NCBI RefSeq assembly: GCF_023015965.1
Contig: NZ_JALKAN010000002.1
Coordinates: forward strand, 124,001 to 188,000
From: Allomuricauda sp. F6463D
GTDB taxonomy: Bacteria; Bacteroidota; Bacteroidia; Flavobacteriales; Flavobacteriaceae
Length of the DNA stretch: 64,000 bases
Direction: 5' to 3'
In this document: positions 62,369 through 64,000 of the stretch, in pieces
Numbering within the stretch: position 1 is the first letter of the stretch
Layout of the letters: each line of letters starts with the position of its first letter
Position numbers and translations under genes: made by a program
Notes under the pieces: model-generated
Databases searched by the model: none
Told to the model about the DNA's origin: nothing
What the model saw: the letters and a program-made list of their open reading frames with translations, nothing else

Positions 62369-62938
62369 CTATTCTTCTTCTTTGGCAGCTTCCTCAGTTG
62401 CAGGAGCTTCTTCGGCAGGTGCTTCTGCAGTAGCTTCCTCAGTTGCAGCTTCAACAGTTTCTTCTGCCGCTTCTTCAACTACTTCTTCTTCTGGCAATGC
62501 AGCGGCAGCTCTCTTAGCACTTACTTCTTTTTCAGCTTCCAATGCTTTGGCTCTTGCTTCTGCTTCCGCTTTGCTCAAACCATCTTTCTTGTCTTGGATT
62601 TTTTGTTCTTTCTCTTCCAACCACGCTTTGAATTTCTCCTCAGCCTGCTCTTCGGTCATCGCACCTTTACGAACACCGGCCAGCAAATGATGTTTCATCA
62701 TCACTCCTTTATAAGAAAGTATAGTTCTAGCAGTATTTGTTGGCTGTGCACCGTTCTGTAACCATTTTACCGAACCATCAACATCAAGGTTGATTGTTGC
62801 TGGATTGGTGTTTGGGTTGTAAGTACCCAGTTTTTCCAAGAATTTACCATCTCTTTTAGCTCTAACATCTGCAGCAACTACCCAGTAGAATGGTTTACCT
62901 TTTTTACCGTGTCTTTGAAGTCTAATTTTAACTGGCAT
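62369..62938 (-). CDS. rpsP: 30S ribosomal protein S16 with acidic Ala/Glu extension
   Basis: 189 residues. The first roughly 80 are S16 (KIRLQRHGKKGKPFYWVVAADVRAKRDG). The extra 110 include a helical stretch (about 90-135, KAWLEEKEQKIQDK) and a low-complexity end rich in Ala and Glu. Typical S16 has about 80-90 residues; long acidic tails are known in Bacteroidota. Operon with rimM. Confidence 0.96.
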   Translation of the reverse strand: MPVKIRLQRHGKKGKPFYWVVAADVRAKRDGKFLEKLGTYNPNTNPATINLDVDGSVKWLQNGAQPTNTARTILSYKGVMMKHHLLAGVRKGAMTEEQAEEKFKAWLEEKEQKIQDKKDGLSKAEAEARAKALEAEKEVSAKRAAAALPEEEVVEEAAEETVEAATEEATAEAPAEEAPATEEAAKEEE

Positions 62939-62953
62939 ATCACATTAATTTGT

Positions 62954-63017
62954 AGGGTGCCCGACCCTGATTATTAATTCTTTTTAATCGCTTGTTCGTT
63001 AAGCGGGTGCAAATATA
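62954..63017 (-). promoter_or_regulatory. rpsP promoter and leader hairpin
   Basis: On the minus strand TATATTTG (63017-63010) is a perfect -7 box. A short hairpin (AGGGT/ACCCT with loop GCCCG on the plus strand, 62954-62968) lies 16 nt before the rpsP ATG and could cover the ribosome-binding region. Confidence 0.5.
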
Positions 63018-63127
63018 CATTTATTTGCTTATAGGACAGCGTTTCAACAAAAAAAAGTTAAATCCCTTTAACAAGTAACGGTCGTTATGTTAAACCTATT
63101 TTAAACCATCTCAACCATTTGGTATTC

Positions 63128-63139
63128 TGATAATTATCT
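63128..63139 (+). promoter_or_regulatory. FNR-like box before the PA2169-family gene
   Basis: TGAT-AATT-ATCT (63128-63139) differs from the palindrome at 16967 by one base. No -7 box lies at the usual 29.5 bp, so use of this site is uncertain. Confidence 0.35.
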
Positions 63140-63202
63140 GTAATTTATTTATAGTCGTTGTCGAAAGCCGACAGCCACAAACTTAAAAATGAAGATGATA
63201 TT

Positions 63203-63658
63203 ATGAAGTATACTGTAGAAATGTCAAACAAATTGAATGAACTTTTGGAAAGAACCTATGATGCGGAAAAAGGCTTTAAACAAACCGCAGAAAAAGTTGA
63301 TAATAAAACATTAAAAGATTTTTTCCAGAACAGCGCTAAACAGCGATATAAATTTGGTCACGAATTAAAAGCAGAAATCGTATCCTTTGGCCAAGAACCG
63401 GATAAAGGTGGAAGTGCTAAGGGAACATTGCATAGATCATGGATCAATTTTAAATCATTATTTACGTCAAACAATGAAGAGGCGATGCTGGAAGAAGTAC
63501 AACGCGGTGAAAAAGAAGCCATTGAAACCTATAATGACATTCTCCACGACAAAGATTTTGTGCTGCCACCATCCACTGAAAGTCTTTTAATGAGACATAG
63601 AAACGCGATCAGGGAAAATTTAGAGAAAGTAAACCTTTTTGAAACAGCAGTTTCATAA
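63203..63658 (+). CDS. PA2169-family four-helix-bundle protein
   Basis: 151 residues from ATG 63203 (MKYTVEMSNKLNELLE); the in-frame TTG at 63158 would add 15 residues that do not fit. The protein is helical throughout and matches the PA2169/DUF2383 family (RTYDAEKGFKQTAEKV, DFFQNSAKQRYKFGHEL, AMLEEVQRGEKEAIETYNDIL), a ferritin-like four-helix bundle without the full iron site. Such genes often respond to stress. An FNR-like site precedes it. A strong terminator follows. Confidence 0.83.
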   Translation: MKYTVEMSNKLNELLERTYDAEKGFKQTAEKVDNKTLKDFFQNSAKQRYKFGHELKAEIVSFGQEPDKGGSAKGTLHRSWINFKSLFTSNNEEAMLEEVQRGEKEAIETYNDILHDKDFVLPPSTESLLMRHRNAIRENLEKVNLFETAVS

Positions 63659-63683
63659 TTCCAAAAGTCACTATATAATAATC

Positions 63684-63712
63684 AAAAAGCTGGGAATATC
63701 TCCCAGCTTTTT
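63684..63712. terminator. Strong terminator after the PA2169-family gene
   Basis: A perfect 12-bp stem AAAAAGCTGGGA (63684-63695) with TCCCAGCTTTTT (63701-63712) and a 5-nt loop. Confidence 0.88.
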
Positions 63713-63802
63713 TAGTTGATAACTCCTTACAACTCTATTTTACCAAATCCATCTTCTTACGTACTTTTATTCTTTCCTTTATTTTACCGAGACGGATAAC
63801 TT

Positions 63803-64000
63803 ATGTACTTAATTTTTGATACGGAAACCACAGGTTTGCCCAAGCGTTGGAACGCTCCTATTACCGACACAGATAACTGGCCAAGATGCGTTCAGATAGC
63901 GTGGCAGTTGCACGATGACCTTGGAAACTTGATCGAGCACCAAGATTTTTTAATAAAACCGGAAGGGTTTAACATCCCTTACGAAGCAGAACAGATACAC
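63803..64000 (+). CDS. dnaE: DNA polymerase III alpha subunit with N-terminal exonuclease, 5' end only
   Basis: The frame from ATG 63803 stays open to the window edge (66 codons). It begins MYLIFDTETTGLPKRW, the Exo I motif (D-x-E) of DEDD exonucleases, followed by WPRCVQIAWQLHDDLG. This beginning is typical of the Bacteroidota replicative alpha subunit that carries its proofreading exonuclease in the same chain. The rest lies outside, so a separate epsilon-like gene cannot be fully excluded. Confidence 0.75.
   Translation, partial: MYLIFDTETTGLPKRWNAPITDTDNWPRCVQIAWQLHDDLGNLIEHQDFLIKPEGFNIPYEAEQIH

Overview
The window looks like chromosomal DNA of a marine-type flavobacterium (Bacteroidota, Flavobacteriaceae; the Muricauda/Flagellimonas/Maribacter group is my guess from gene style, not a proof). 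The reasons are the low GC content, promoters of the Bacteroidota type (a -7 box TAnnTTTG), a fused CcoN-CcoO oxidase subunit, a TamB/TamL pair, DUF4407, DUF4230 and DUF4260 proteins, an S16 protein with a long Ala/Glu tail, and dispersed Bacteroidota-type palindromic repeats. There is no prophage, insertion sequence or CRISPR array. It reads as core chromosome with a few small accessory insertions.

Layout. 1-1.3 kb: the end of a ROK-family gene and a TonB-like protein. 1.35-4.4 kb: an aspartoacylase-like M14 peptidase overlapping a glutamate-cysteine-ligase-like/CBS fusion. 4.5-18.7 kb: a microaerobic/anaerobic respiration island. It holds hemN, two tandem universal stress proteins, a CoA-transferase, and the cbb3 oxidase set ccoI-S-NO-Q-P-G-H plus a SafE-like protein, with an FNR-type regulator divergent from ccoI. 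Six promoters here (including the one of the TonB-like gene) carry a TGAT-N4-ATCA-type palindrome centred exactly 29.5 bp before a -7 box, and the start codon follows 27-35 bp after the box begins. This is an FNR regulon readable from sequence alone, and it corrects several start codons. 18.7-25.4 kb: threonine/serine dehydratase, a response regulator with a PAS histidine kinase, tRNA-Leu(UAG), an M20 dipeptidase, a PhnA-like protein and a DUF4407 membrane protein. 25.6-32.9 kb: TamB and the lipoprotein TamL. 32.9-37.2 kb: a tight minus-strand operon ending in a membrane MutS-like ATPase. 37.5-40.9 kb: an exported DJ-1/PfpI protein, hemW, a four-helix-bundle protein flanked by AT-rich repeats, ruvC and a small lipoprotein.

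41-45 kb: a TonB-dependent receptor with a His-rich membrane protein (probable metal uptake), DUF456 and a nitroreductase. 45.1-51.9 kb: the complete histidine-degradation operon hutH-hutI-hutU-hutG with a divergent LysR regulator and a perfect 9-bp inverted repeat over the regulator's start codon. 52-56.3 kb: a DinB polymerase and a short DnaE-type polymerase, a translesion cassette. 56.4-59 kb: a DUF7009-like protein and an FdhF/YdeP molybdopterin oxidoreductase. 59-64 kb: glutaryl-CoA-dehydrogenase-like enzyme, TrmN6, an outer-membrane barrel protein with a LytTR-type double repeat upstream, rpsP-rimM, a PA2169-family protein, and the first 66 codons of the replicative DNA polymerase III alpha subunit with an exonuclease N-terminus.

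The strongest new observations are the precisely spaced FNR boxes together with an FNR-like sensor that lacks one canonical cluster cysteine, the LytTR-type operator, a palindromic repeat absorbed into the hemW reading frame, the repeat-flanked four-helix-bundle gene, and paired near-palindromes before dinB.
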